From contig NZ_SOFL01000002.1 in assembly GCF_004402695.1 (NCBI RefSeq), forward strand, positions 1 through 64,000: 64,000 nucleotides of DNA, read 5' to 3'. Made by a program: the position numbers and the translations under genes. Each line of letters starts with the position of its first letter. The stretch's first letter is position 1. This DNA is from Cryobacterium adonitolivorans (lineage in GTDB: Bacteria > Actinomycetota > Actinomycetes > Actinomycetales > Microbacteriaceae). Below the pieces are notes generated by a model. The model saw only the letters and a program-made list of their open reading frames with translations. It searched no databases and was not told the DNA's origin. This document shows, one piece after another, positions 54,788 to 63,965 of this stretch.

Positions 54788-54946
54788 TCGCAGAACGTGG
54801 GGTCCACCGTCGCGGGTCCGTTGGGTCCGTTGGGCGCTGTGGTGAATGCAATCGCGCAGAACAGGCGGTGAGGCACCGAGCACGGGACCGGACGTGGAGT
54901 ACCTGAAGCGCATTTTCTGATTGACAAACACGAGGACGGACACAAC

Positions 54947-55405
54947 ATGAGTGAGTACGAACTATCGGAACTAGGACCCGTTGACTACCTCGTCATCGAA
55001 TTTCCGGCGGGTCATCAAAATTTCCGTGGCGAGATCGCTGAAGAACTTCTCCGGCTGGCCGAGGCCGGTACGATTCGGGTGATCGATGCCATCATTCTGA
55101 CCAAAGACGAGGACGGTAATGTCGACGCCAGCGAGCTGGCCGATGCTGGCGATCTCGGTGAGCTTGTGAAACTCGAAGCCGAGCTGGCGGAATTACTGGC
55201 CGCCGAAGACGTCGAGAAGCTCGCGAACGCCATGGACCCCGGCAGTGTCGCGGGAGTGCTCGTCTATGAGAACGTGTGGGCGGGGCCGTTCGCGTCCGCT
55301 ACACGACGAGCCGGCGGTCAACTTATCGCCAATGGCCGCATCCCCATCCAAGCGATCATCGCCTCGCTCGAGGCGGATGAGGCACTCGAGACGACAGGAG
55401 CATGA
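54947..55405 (+). CDS. DUF6325 family protein (copy 2)
   Basis: 152 residues, same length as copy 1, with GPVDYLIVEFPAGHQNFRGE, RVIDAIILTKDEDGNVDASE and MDPGSVAGVLVYENVWAGPF. A 160-base gap before it has no gene and no operator copy, so it may be read from the upstream promoter. Confidence 0.88.
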   Translation: MSEYELSELGPVDYLVIEFPAGHQNFRGEIAEELLRLAEAGTIRVIDAIILTKDEDGNVDASELADAGDLGELVKLEAELAELLAAEDVEKLANAMDPGSVAGVLVYENVWAGPFASATRRAGGQLIANGRIPIQAIIASLEADEALETTGA

Positions 55406-55406
55406 G

Positions 55407-55568
55407 ATGCCACTCAGAGCGGCACGAGTTGGACGGGTCGGCGTCGTGGGCGCCCCCGTCGCCAAAGCAGCCGTCGTAACGGCGGCGGTCCGCCCAGGAC
55501 CATCCCCGATCGCAAAGGCCGCAGTCGTCGGGGCCGCCATCACCCCTGGACGGCGGCGCCGCATCTAG
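55407..55568 (+). CDS. Micropeptide paired with DUF6325 (copy 2)
   Basis: 53 residues from ATG 55407, one base after the DUF6325 stop. RVGRVGVVGAPVAKAAVVTA, then PSPIAKAAVVGAAITPGRRR: the same two-repeat, basic-tail plan as copy 1. Overlapping coding on the other strand is not convincing. Confidence 0.75.
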   Translation: MPLRAARVGRVGVVGAPVAKAAVVTAAVRPGPSPIAKAAVVGAAITPGRRRRI

Positions 55569-55693
55569 TTGAGACGTCGGACTCGGCAAGCCTTGGAGAC
55601 AGAAGCACCACAGCGTTCTCAGCCATAATGCCTGACGTTGATGGGTGCCGGTCGATTCGGAAGCCACCGATCACAAATGAATTGGAGGTCAGG

Positions 55694-55909
55694 ATGCGCA
55701 GCGCGATGCTCCTACTGCTCGGAGTCGACCTCATTGTGTGCCTCGCGCGACTTCGCTCAAAGCGCGGCCGCCGGTATGGCCGGTGGCTCCGCGATGTGCT
55801 CGTCCTTCCTGTCTCCACGACCACCCGGCACCTCATCGACGACGTGGGGATGCCACGGCGGTACGCCCAGAGGGCAATCGGCACAGAGGTGTTCCTGTGT
55901 CCGAGCTAA
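55694..55909 (+). CDS. Small hypothetical protein with N-terminal hydrophobic segment
   Basis: 71 residues from ATG 55694, with GGAGGTCAGG upstream. One hydrophobic segment (SAMLLLLGVDLIVCLA), then a basic stretch (RLRSKRGRRYGRWLRD) that recalls the GYGRWVRD block of the DUF2550 protein. Overlaps the next gene by 13 bases. Function unknown. Confidence 0.6.
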   Translation: MRSAMLLLLGVDLIVCLARLRSKRGRRYGRWLRDVLVLPVSTTTRHLIDDVGMPRRYAQRAIGTEVFLCPS

Positions 55910-56577
55910 GCAGCTCCAGCGTCAGACGGCCCGTCGATTCTCCCCGCGCGGCAGCAGTAGCAGGGGTGCTTTTTGCCCTGCTATTCACCGCTGCCCTTGC
56001 CTTGATCCGCTCCGCCTTGCCCGCCGACATCGAGGCCAACGTCAATTTTCTGGATGACGGCGCGACGACACGAATAAGCCTAGGACTTGCGCTTATGCCG
56101 TTCGCGGGAATCGCCTTCTTGTGGTTTATGGGCGTCGTCCGAGACCGGTTCAAAGAGACCGAAGATCAGCTCTTCTCCTTCGTGTTCATCGGCAGCGGCC
56201 TGCTCTTTGTTGCGATGATCTTCGTTTCCGCGGCCATCGCCGGTGGTATCGTCGCCACGATCCCGCTGGTCACCGATGAAGGCGGGGGCACGGAGGTGAC
56301 GACTTTCGGCCGCGCGATGATGCTGCAGGTGAGCAATATCTACGCGCTCAGGATGGCGGGAGTGCTTCTGATCTCCCTTGGAACGATGTGGCTGCGCACC
56401 GGTGTGATGCCTCGATGGATCGCAGCAACCACCTATGGGGTCGCAATTGTGCTGCTGTTCGTAACCAGCCTCAGCTGGTGGGTAAGCCTCATTTTCCCTG
56501 CGTGGGTGCTCGGAGTAAGCATCCTCATTCTCGTTCTCAACTTCCGGCGGCCGTCGGCCCCGGCTGCGCAGCAATGA
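55897..56577 (+). CDS. Six-helix membrane protein of unknown function
   Basis: 226 residues from GTG 55897. Hydrophobic segments include AAAVAGVLFALLFTAALALI, LGLALMPFAGIAFLWFMGVV, LFSFVFIGSGLLFVAMIFVS, and two near the end. RMAGVLLISLGTMWLRTGVM is a conserved-looking block of DUF4386-like proteins. Reading-frame overlap suggests coupling with the small gene before it. Confidence 0.75.
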   Translation: MSELSSSSVRRPVDSPRAAAVAGVLFALLFTAALALIRSALPADIEANVNFLDDGATTRISLGLALMPFAGIAFLWFMGVVRDRFKETEDQLFSFVFIGSGLLFVAMIFVSAAIAGGIVATIPLVTDEGGGTEVTTFGRAMMLQVSNIYALRMAGVLLISLGTMWLRTGVMPRWIAATTYGVAIVLLFVTSLSWWVSLIFPAWVLGVSILILVLNFRRPSAPAAQQ

Positions 56578-56861
56578 CGTGAACTACGGCGGGACTGGGG
56601 TAGCAGAGTCTCCAGGCCGAAGTTTGTCCGCAAGTTGGGCCGCCAGCGTGGCGCCGGCATACGCGAGGCGGGGAGCTCGTATCTCGAGTCCTAAGTCGCG
56701 CACCGTTGACGGCCGCAGAGTAACCTTGAGCCTCGCTCGACACGTGGCACACACAACGTGACTCGAGCCTCTTCGCAGTGACGGCACGCGTAGCGCCGCG
56801 TCAGACTCACCGAGGCCTCTAGCTTGCGTCGCGCGGTGGCAGTCGGCGTGCCGAATGAGGC

Positions 56862-57117
56862 CCTGTGGGCGGTTTCCACCTCGAGCATCCAACTGAGCTA
56901 GGTGCGGGTCAGCACGACGAGGCCGAGGTCAGTGAGGCGCTTCGAGGGACGGATTGATCGCGACCGTCTTGATAAAATCGGCGGCGACGAGTAGGCCCAT
57001 GACGATGGCGCGCCCAAGCGCGCTACGGTATCTGGTGTAGATCAAACTCTTCCTCCGCAACTTGCGGATGGTCGCATGATCGAAAACCTCACCGGCCGCC
57101 TCAAGTTCAATCTCACA
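56862..57117 (-). pseudogene. DUF1622 family relic
   Basis: Minus strand reads RYRSALGRAIVMGLLVAADF then IKTVAINPSLEAPH and TGA (56931-56929). In the next frame LGLVVLTRT, TAG (56900-56898), LSWMLEVET follow. Together they match the DUF1622 membrane protein pattern. One frameshift and one stop, with the first helix missing. The rest of 56578-57195 holds nothing else recognisable. Confidence 0.6.
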
Positions 57118-57195
57118 GCGCTTCCCTCACTGCTTGCGAACCACCAGATCGTCAGGCCGACCTGGTCCGTCGTGGGCTAGTTGTGAGCGGAGCAG

Positions 57196-59562
57196 CTATT
57201 GCCTGGCCATGGCGATGCGGAGCCGTTCGTCGGGGTCGATGAAGTGGTCGTGATCGTCGTCGCCGAGGTCGATCTGCACCCAGTTGATTTTGCCCGTGAA
57301 CCGGCTGGTCTTCGTGGTGTAGTCGGTACTGACCGCCGTGCCGGCTTCGTAGCCGACGTCGGTCGTCTCGTCGGCGGAGAAGATCATCGCCTGGGTGGCA
57401 CCGACACGTCCAGTTCCGACTGCTTCTCCGTCATAGTAGAGAGTGACGTTGCCGCCCTTTGCAAGGCCGCCACCGTCGTATGCGAACTCCATCCGCACTT
57501 GATGCTTCCCCGCCGGGATTGGTTGCTCGGCTTCCGTTGGGAACGACTGGATGCCCAGCACGTTGTAGACGAACTTGGCCTTGCCGCCGGAGGCAAAAAG
57601 GCTCCACCCTCCGAAGCGACCGCCCTGGGCGATGATTACGCCCTCGACACCGGTCTCCGGGACCTCGATTTCAGTGGTGATCGAGAAGGACTTGTTCTTG
57701 ATGTTGACGACGCTGTTTTCCGAAAGCCGCCCCATGCCGGGAAACAGCAGCTGGCTGTTTCCGCGTATTAAGCTCGGGCGCCCGGCGACGTCCGGATTCA
57801 ATCGCTCAGCGCCCCGGTCGTCGATTGGCAGAACGTTGTACTTCACGGCTTCGATCAACCAGAGCCGCTGCAATTCGTGCAGCTTGTCTGGATGCTCGGC
57901 GGAGAGATCTCGTGCCTGACTGAAGTCGGTGCTGCCGTCGTAGAGTTCCCATACGTCGTCATCAAACGCTGGTAGGAGCCCGCCCACCATGACCCACGGT
58001 GTGCGGTGTTTGGTAACCGCACTCCAACCTTTGTGATAAATGCCGCGGTTGCCGAACATTTCGAAGTACTGCAGATCGTGTCGTTCGGGGGTATCGGGTT
58101 GATCGAACGAGTAGAGCATGCTCGTGCCCTCGATTGGGGCCTGTTGGACGCCGTTGACCATCGTGGGCTCCGGCAGGCCAGCCGCTTCCAGGATCGTGGG
58201 AGCGATATCGATGACATGGGAGAACTGGCTGCGTATCCCGCCGCGTTCCGCGATTCCCTTCGGCCAGTGCACGACGGTGCCGTTGCGCGTGCCGCCCCAA
58301 TGCGAAGCGACCTGCTTGGTCCACTGGAGCGGGGCGTCCATCGCCCAGGCCCAGCCCACGGCGTAGTGATTGTACGAGCTCGGCGAGCCGAGCTCGTCCA
58401 TCTTCGACGCCATGAACTCGGGCGTCTCGAGCGCCGCCATGCCGTTGAAGTTCGCCAATTCGTTGAACGCACCGTTCAGCGTGCCCTCGCCGGACGCGCC
58501 GTTATCGCCGACGATGTAGTAGATAAGTGTGTTCTCGAGGATCCCGAGGTCATCGATTGCGTCGATAATCCGGCCGACGTGGTGGTCGGTGTGCTCCATG
58601 AATCCCGCGTAGACCTCCATCTCCCGCTCGAGCACTGGTTTTAACGTCGCCGGCATCTCGTCCCACGCAGGAATCTCGGCGTGCCGGGGGGTCAGCAAAG
58701 TGTCAGCCGGGATCACTCCGAGTTTCTTCTGCCTAGCGAAGGTCTTCTCTCGTTGGGCATCCCACCCGTCGGCGAACTTTCCCTGATACTTGTCGGCCCA
58801 CTCCTTCGGAACGTGATGCGGGGCATGTGTCGCGCCTGGGGCGAAATAGACGAAAAAAGGCTTCTCCGGCATCAGCGCCTTCTGAGTGCGGACCCAGCCG
58901 ATCGCGCGGTCAGCCAAGTCCTCGGTCAGATGATAGCCCTCGTCCGCGGTCGCAGGCGGTTCGACGGGTGTCGTCCCTTCATACAAAGACGGATCCCACT
59001 GATTGTTCTCACCGCCGATGAAGCCATAGAAGGTCTCGAAGCCGCCGCCAACCGACGGCCATGCGTCGAAGGGACCCATCGGAGAAGACTGCCACACCGG
59101 AACCTCATGGCACTTGCCGAACTGCGCCGTAGAGTAGCCGTTGAGCTTGAGGGTCATTGCGAGGGGCGCTTTGGTGTTCGGGCGCAGCGAGCTGTTGCCC
59201 GGTGCTGAGGTCGCCGTCTCGGTAATGCTTCCCATTCCCACGGAGTGGTGATTGCGGCCGCTGAGTAGCGCGGCCCGGGTGGGCGCGCACAGCGCCGTCG
59301 TGTGAAAACGGTTGTACTTCAGGCCGCCTGCGGCGAGCTTTTCAAGGTTTGGTGTGGCGCAGGGGCCGCCGAACGCGCTCGCTGCCCCGAAACCGGCGTC
59401 GTCGAGCAGAATGACAAGCACGTTCGGCGCGCCCTCTGGCGGCAGCAGCGGCTCGATCGGCGGATACGAGGTATTCGGATCCTTAGCGTCGTAGGTGGTC
59501 AGCCCCGGCGTGGGCCGGTCCGGGATGGGAAGCATCGCGCGGGAGTGGCGGTCAGGAGCCAT
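57196..59562 (-). CDS. Arylsulfatase (formylglycine-dependent)
   Basis: 788 residues, complete. Metal ligands in VLVILLDDAGFG (Asp54, Asp55) and the activation motif LCAPTRAALLSGRNHHSVGMG, where Cys92-Arg96 is CxPxR. Later blocks are KPFFVYFAPGATHAPHHVPK and VVHWPKGIAERGGIRSQFSH. The C-terminal ~180 residues form a beta-sandwich domain. There is no signal peptide, so it is likely cytosolic. It hydrolyses sulfate esters once Cys92 is converted to formylglycine; the only local converting enzyme is a pseudogene. Confidence 0.92.
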   Translation of the reverse strand: MAPDRHSRAMLPIPDRPTPGLTTYDAKDPNTSYPPIEPLLPPEGAPNVLVILLDDAGFGAASAFGGPCATPNLEKLAAGGLKYNRFHTTALCAPTRAALLSGRNHHSVGMGSITETATSAPGNSSLRPNTKAPLAMTLKLNGYSTAQFGKCHEVPVWQSSPMGPFDAWPSVGGGFETFYGFIGGENNQWDPSLYEGTTPVEPPATADEGYHLTEDLADRAIGWVRTQKALMPEKPFFVYFAPGATHAPHHVPKEWADKYQGKFADGWDAQREKTFARQKKLGVIPADTLLTPRHAEIPAWDEMPATLKPVLEREMEVYAGFMEHTDHHVGRIIDAIDDLGILENTLIYYIVGDNGASGEGTLNGAFNELANFNGMAALETPEFMASKMDELGSPSSYNHYAVGWAWAMDAPLQWTKQVASHWGGTRNGTVVHWPKGIAERGGIRSQFSHVIDIAPTILEAAGLPEPTMVNGVQQAPIEGTSMLYSFDQPDTPERHDLQYFEMFGNRGIYHKGWSAVTKHRTPWVMVGGLLPAFDDDVWELYDGSTDFSQARDLSAEHPDKLHELQRLWLIEAVKYNVLPIDDRGAERLNPDVAGRPSLIRGNSQLLFPGMGRLSENSVVNIKNKSFSITTEIEVPETGVEGVIIAQGGRFGGWSLFASGGKAKFVYNVLGIQSFPTEAEQPIPAGKHQVRMEFAYDGGGLAKGGNVTLYYDGEAVGTGRVGATQAMIFSADETTDVGYEAGTAVSTDYTTKTSRFTGKINWVQIDLGDDDHDHFIDPDERLRIAMARQ

Positions 59563-59623
59563 GGTTGTGCCTCTTCCTCGAAGGTCGTCGCGCTCACGTT
59601 AACCCCGGTGAGGGCCCACGCCA

Positions 59624-59640
59624 TCACCCTGCAGGGGTGA
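59624..59640. promoter_or_regulatory. Palindromic operator-like site i (arylsulfatase)
   Basis: TCACCCTGCAGGGGTGA, with perfect arms. 70 bases before the arylsulfatase ATG. Last copy in the window. Confidence 0.75.
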
Positions 59641-59757
59641 CCCGGGACCCGCCCTCAGCGCCGATCACGGTGCTGCTCATCCGCTCGTGGGTGCTTGCAT
59701 AACTCAACCCTGAGAACCGATAGTGCTCAAGTGCACAGTTGGGTGGCGCGGGGTTAG

Positions 59758-59867
59758 TTCGAGCTGGGCGGGATTTGATCCACCGTGATGCTCAGATTGA
59801 CGGGCTGCAGCGATCCCCGCGGGGACGCGCTCGATGATGAGTTCCCGTTCGTCTTCACCGAGAGTGT
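59758..59867 (-). pseudogene. Serine recombinase/resolvase fragment
   Basis: Minus frame reads TLGEDERELIIERVPAGIAA and ARQSEHHGGSNP, matching the conserved segment after the catalytic domain of resolvases (EFERxLIxERxxAGLAAAR). Both ends are missing; the left end of the IS3 element adjoins it. Confidence 0.6.
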
Positions 59868-59905
59868 GGCCCTGACCCCGACGAGTGGACACCTCACAAG
59901 AGAGA

Positions 59906-60151
59906 ATGTTCACTATGGCAAGATCACGTCGGGACTTCACCCCTGAGTACAAAGACGAGGCCGTGAGGCTGGTTTTGACCACCGGCAGAGCGGTCGCGAC
60001 CGTCGCCCGCGAACTCGGGATCAACGAGGCCACGCTGGGCCGCTGGGTGACCGCGTTCAAGGCCCGCAACAAGACCGGGCAGACCGAGGTGACGGAGTCC
60101 GAGAGGAGGACATTTGGGCGCTGCGCGGCCCCGACCGCGAAAACAACGCTA
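59906..60151 (+). pseudogene. IS3-family transposase orfA remnant
   Basis: From ATG 59906 or 59915: RSRRDFTPEYKDEAVRLVLT then GRAVATVARELGINEATLGR, the HTH of IS3-type orfA. The frame shifts at about 60105 (the alternative frame continues EDIWALRGPDREN) and hits TAG near 60151. orfB is absent. A possible IS end TGACCCCGACGAGTGGACAC begins at 59872. Confidence 0.8.
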
Positions 60152-60276
60152 GTTAGCGGCAGCCTAGCCTCGCAACGTTCAGCCCCAGCCCGGATACGCC
60201 GCGCGCCATCGCCGGAATATAGGTTGCCAGAGGGGCATCACCGCCATAGCGAAATATTCGAGTGGTCGTCCTGGAG

Positions 60277-60630
60277 CTACGAGATGTTGACCATCCTGGC
60301 GACTTCCGACGCGGACTGAGCAGGCGTGAGCTCAACGGTGTCGATAACGTGCGCTTCTTTGCCAAACCAGGAATGGAAGGCCTCGGCGTAGGGGGAGAGG
60401 TACCTGAAACGAAACGAGGAGGCATCACGGAGTCGTCCTGAATTCGTCCCCGGAGGGTGGCTTGATCGGCGTGGAGCACGAAGCGATGCACTGGAATGTC
60501 GTAGGAGGCTAAGCCTTGGCTGATTTCCCGCCAATAGGACTCGACCAGCACAGTCATCGGCATCACCAGAGTGCCACCGGTGTACAGAACTGTTGAGTAC
60601 ATCCAACGGCGCGACCGTGTAAGACCAACC
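60277..60630 (-). pseudogene. TmrB-like ATP-binding protein relic
   Basis: One frame reads GGTLVMPMTVLVESYWREIS and YDIPVHRFVLHADQATLRGR; the next frame ends RYLSPYAEAFHSWFGKEAHV and IDTVELTPAQSASEVARMV. Together they follow the C-terminal two-thirds of P-loop kinases of the TmrB/AAA_18 kind, with a frameshift near 60430. The N-terminal P-loop part is lost. Confidence 0.55.
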
Positions 60631-60646
60631 CACCTACGGGCAGATC

Positions 60647-60673
60647 TGGGTTCGATCCCCGGCGGGGGCACCG
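60647..60673 (+). repeat. tRNA 3'-end fragment (possible att scar)
   Basis: T arm CTGGG-TTCGATC-CCCGG, then acceptor strand CGGGGGC, discriminator A and CC. No matching 5' half is present upstream, so this is only a 3' end. It differs from tRNA-Pro at 23310 and so is not that element's other end. Such fragments mark integration boundaries. Confidence 0.55.
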
Positions 60674-60683
60674 AACTCAGCGA

Positions 60684-62585
60684 CTAAGTCCGGCTCAGCG
60701 CTTCCTCATCCGCCGCACCATTCTTCTGCACGGCGAACTGGGTCCGGTGCAATTCCTCGTACCGACCACCCACAGCCAGCAGTTCCTCGTGCGTACCGCG
60801 CTCCACGATCGAGCCGTCCTCAACCACGAGGATCAGGTCCGCGCTGCGGATGGTGGAGAGGCGGTGTGCGATCACCATCGCCGTGCGTCCCTCGAGCGCC
60901 TCGCTGAGCGCCGCCTGTACGGCGGCCTCTGACGTCGAGTCCAGCGCCGCCGTCGCCTCGTCGAGGATGACGACGCGCGGCTGGGCGAGTAGGAGCCTCG
61001 CGATGGTCATCCGCTGGCGCTCGCCCCCGGACAGTCGGTAGCCACGCTCTCCCACCATGGTGTCCAGCTGGTCCGGCAGGGACCGGATGAGCGGCTCGAG
61101 CCGCGCGCGGCGGACGGCGTCCCACACCTCGTCGTCGGACGCCTCCGGCCTCGCGAGGCGCAGATTGGAGAGGATGGTCTCGTGGAACAGGTGGCCGTCC
61201 TGCGTCACCATGCCCAGGGTGTGCCGCATGGAGGCGAAAGTGACATCGCGGACATCCGTCCCCGCGAGGCGCACGGCGCCGCTGTCGACGTCATACAGGC
61301 GCGAGAGGAGCTGCGCAATTGTGGACTTACCGGCGCCGGATGTACCAACGAGGGCAACGGTCTGCCCCGGCTCGATCCTGAAGGACACGCCGTGCAGCAC
61401 CTCCTCGCCGCCGCGGGTGTCCAGCGTGGCAACCTCCTCGAGAGAGGCGAGGGACACTTTGTCCGCTGACGGGTAGGCGAAGCGGACGTTGTCGAACTCG
61501 ACGGCCACTGGGCCTTCGGGGACGGCGACGGCGTCGGGCTTCTCCTTGATGAGCGGATCGAGGTCCAGCACCTCGAAGACGCGCTCGAAGCTGACCAGCG
61601 CGCTCATGATCTCCACCCGTGCGTTTGCGAGGCTGGTCAGCGGCGCGTAGAGGCGGGTGAGGAGGAGCGCCAGGGTGACCACGTCACCGGTATTCAACTG
61701 GCCGGCGAGTGCGAGGGAGCCGCCGAGCCCGTACACGAGCGCGAGGGCGAGAGCGGAGACGAGCATCAGTGCGGTGAAGAAGACGAACTGCAGCATCGCG
61801 GTCCGGACCCCGATGTCGCGGACACGGGCGGCGCGGACGCGGAACTCCTCGGCCTCCTCGTCGGGCCGGCCGAACAGCTTGACGAGGGTGGCGCCGGGCG
61901 CCGAGAAGCGCTCGGTCATCTGCGTGCTCATGGCGGAATTGTGATCGGCGGCCTCGCGGCGCAGCGCGGCGAGGCGGCTGCCCATGCGGCGCGCGGGTAC
62001 CAGGAAGATGGGGAGCATGATCACGGCGAGAACCGTCACGAGCCAGGACGTGCTGAGCATGACGATCAGGGTGAGGATCAGCGCCACGAGGTTCGTGACC
62101 ACGCCGGACAGCGTGCCACTGAAGGCCTGCTGAGCGCCGATCACATCGTTATTGAGGCGGCTCACGAGGGCGCCCGTCCGCGTGCGGGTGAAGAACGCGA
62201 TCGGCATCTTCTGCACGTGGTTGAAGACGGCGGTGCGGAGGTCCAGGATCACGCCTTCGCCGATCCGCGCCGAGTACCAGCGCGTCACGAGTGACACGGC
62301 GGCGTCGGCCACGGCCACGAGGGCGATGACGACGGCGAGCCAAACGATTGTGGTGACCTCACCCTGGGCGACGATGACGTCGACCACCTGGCCGGCGAGT
62401 ACCGGCGTCGCGACCGCGAGGAAAGCTCCCACGGTGGAGAGGGTGATGAAGACCAGCAGCTTGGACCGGTAGGGCACCGCGAACGTCATGATCCGCCGAA
62501 CGGACTCACGGGAGAAGCCGTGCTTGCCGTCCCTGGCGGTAGAGATCTTGTACAGCGAGCTCCAGGCCGCGCCTTCCATGCTCAT
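60684..62585 (-). CDS. ABC transporter, fused permease/ATP-binding protein
   Basis: 633 residues from ATG 62585, with GGAAGGA 7 bases upstream. Six helices in the first ~330 residues, then an ATPase domain with Walker A LVGTSGAGKSTIAQLL, signature RLSGGERQRMTIARLLL and Walker B VVILDEATAALD. Type-IV exporter half-transporter that acts as a dimer; substrate unknown (drug or lipid export is typical). Confidence 0.92.
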   Translation of the reverse strand: MSMEGAAWSSLYKISTARDGKHGFSRESVRRIMTFAVPYRSKLLVFITLSTVGAFLAVATPVLAGQVVDVIVAQGEVTTIVWLAVVIALVAVADAAVSLVTRWYSARIGEGVILDLRTAVFNHVQKMPIAFFTRTRTGALVSRLNNDVIGAQQAFSGTLSGVVTNLVALILTLIVMLSTSWLVTVLAVIMLPIFLVPARRMGSRLAALRREAADHNSAMSTQMTERFSAPGATLVKLFGRPDEEAEEFRVRAARVRDIGVRTAMLQFVFFTALMLVSALALALVYGLGGSLALAGQLNTGDVVTLALLLTRLYAPLTSLANARVEIMSALVSFERVFEVLDLDPLIKEKPDAVAVPEGPVAVEFDNVRFAYPSADKVSLASLEEVATLDTRGGEEVLHGVSFRIEPGQTVALVGTSGAGKSTIAQLLSRLYDVDSGAVRLAGTDVRDVTFASMRHTLGMVTQDGHLFHETILSNLRLARPEASDDEVWDAVRRARLEPLIRSLPDQLDTMVGERGYRLSGGERQRMTIARLLLAQPRVVILDEATAALDSTSEAAVQAALSEALEGRTAMVIAHRLSTIRSADLILVVEDGSIVERGTHEELLAVGGRYEELHRTQFAVQKNGAADEEALSRT

Positions 62586-62615
62586 TGAGGTTCCTTCCGT
62601 GGGCAACAGTCCAGC

Positions 62616-62801
62616 TTAGATGGCGACGTGCCCGAGCTTCGCGATGCGGCGCGAGATGACGCGCGGTGCGCTGGTCAGGACCGCGTCGGGTCCGCGGTCA
62701 TTCCACGACTGTGCGCCGGCTCCGAGGGAGAAGCCAAGACGGTTGTCGTCGTGGCCGGTGGACGTGGTGGTGTTCCAGCCGGGGAGCGGCCCGAGACTGA
62801 C
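62616..62801 (-). pseudogene. Possible 3' fragment of an unidentified gene
   Basis: 62 codons without start (LGPLPGWNTTTSTGHDDNRL, then GFSLGAGAQSWNDRGPDAVL) ending TAA, preceded in frame by TAG at 62804-62802. Composition is protein-like. I cannot name the family. The remainder of 62586-62975 shows nothing else. Confidence 0.35.
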
Positions 62802-62975
62802 CTAATGCATGCCGTGCAGTGCGGCGAGGAGGGAGAGGTGCTGCAGCGTGTGCAGACAGGCAATCACAGGTGTCTTGTCTGGGGTCGATGCTATAAGAGA
62901 ACTTGCGGATAGACATTTCTGCGTTCACTCTGCTCGGTGTCGCACTGCGCTCCTGTCGAGCGCCGTGCTCTCTGA

Positions 62976-63965
62976 TCAGTCGCGTTCAAAAGGGCTGGCG
63001 GCCACGTCCTCGTGTGGGGGTAAGCCCGAACCGGCTGGACTCGAGTCGGTCGAGGGAGCTGTGACCGACGCGATGGCGACGCCGACGAGCGCGACTGCGC
63101 CGCCGAGTGCGGTGATCGCGTCGAACGGTTCGCCAAGTAAAAGGGCGAAGAGGTAGCCGAATGCCGGAATCGCTGCCGTGAGCACGCCGGTGGCAGCGGC
63201 GGGAAGGCGTTCGGCGCCGTAGTTGAATAGCACGAGCGTCGGCGCTGTTATTACGACACCGAGGATCAGCAGACCCCCGAGCCCTCCCCATCCGCTCGGG
63301 AGGGAGGCCGCGCCGACCGCCATCTCCACGACGAGCCAGGGGAGCATGATCGCCGTACCCCACACGGCGGTTGCCGTCGCCAGCACGAGCGGATCAACGA
63401 CCCCGGCCATCTGTCTACCGACGGCCGCCCGTTGTCGGGGCCCGGCGTGTACACCCTTGCGGAGCAGCACTGTATAAAGCGCGTAGCTGGCCAAGCCGAT
63501 GAGGCAGAGCATCACGCCGATGTCCAAAGTGAGGCCAGCACCCGCCACGATGACGACGCCGGCGGTCGCGAGCACCAGTCCGACGATCGTGCGGGGAGCC
63601 AGGTGTTCCTTCAGGATGAGCAGACCGAGCAGGGCGGTTAGCGCGGGGAGCGCCGCGTTGCTGAGAGCGGCCGTGCCGGGAGTAGTGAACTCAAGACCGA
63701 CGTTGGTCAACGAGTAATAAATCGCAACCCCGAGGAACCCGAGCAGAATCGTGCGCGGATCTCGGACGGTACGCGCGAACAGTGGCCGACGTGCGGCGAG
63801 GGGCACGAGGACGATCAGGCCGATCGCGAACCGCCCGACCGAAAGAGCGGCTGGTGACGCCGTTTTCAATACCTCGCTGCTGATTCCGAAGCTTGTCGAC
63901 CACAGCAACACGGCGATTCCGACGGCCACTAAAGGAAGGCGCCGATGGAGTGCGGTTTTGATCAT
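62976..63965 (-). CDS. EamA/DMT family transporter
   Basis: 329 residues with ten helices in two EamA repeats: AVLLWSTSFGISSEVLKTAS then LGFLGVAIYYSLTNVGLEFT and TTPGTAALSNAALPALTALL; second half LIGLASYALYTVLLRKGV and LFNYGAERLPAAATGVLTAA. Drug/metabolite exporter, substrate unknown. ATG 63965 starts 35 bases before the window edge. Confidence 0.9.
   Translation of the reverse strand: MIKTALHRRLPLVAVGIAVLLWSTSFGISSEVLKTASPAALSVGRFAIGLIVLVPLAARRPLFARTVRDPRTILLGFLGVAIYYSLTNVGLEFTTPGTAALSNAALPALTALLGLLILKEHLAPRTIVGLVLATAGVVIVAGAGLTLDIGVMLCLIGLASYALYTVLLRKGVHAGPRQRAAVGRQMAGVVDPLVLATATAVWGTAIMLPWLVVEMAVGAASLPSGWGGLGGLLILGVVITAPTLVLFNYGAERLPAAATGVLTAAIPAFGYLFALLLGEPFDAITALGGAVALVGVAIASVTAPSTDSSPAGSGLPPHEDVAASPFERD

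Noticed and set aside
60640..60675. Complete tRNA gene
   Set aside because: Only the T arm and acceptor 3' strand are present; no D or anticodon arm or 5' acceptor strand upstream.
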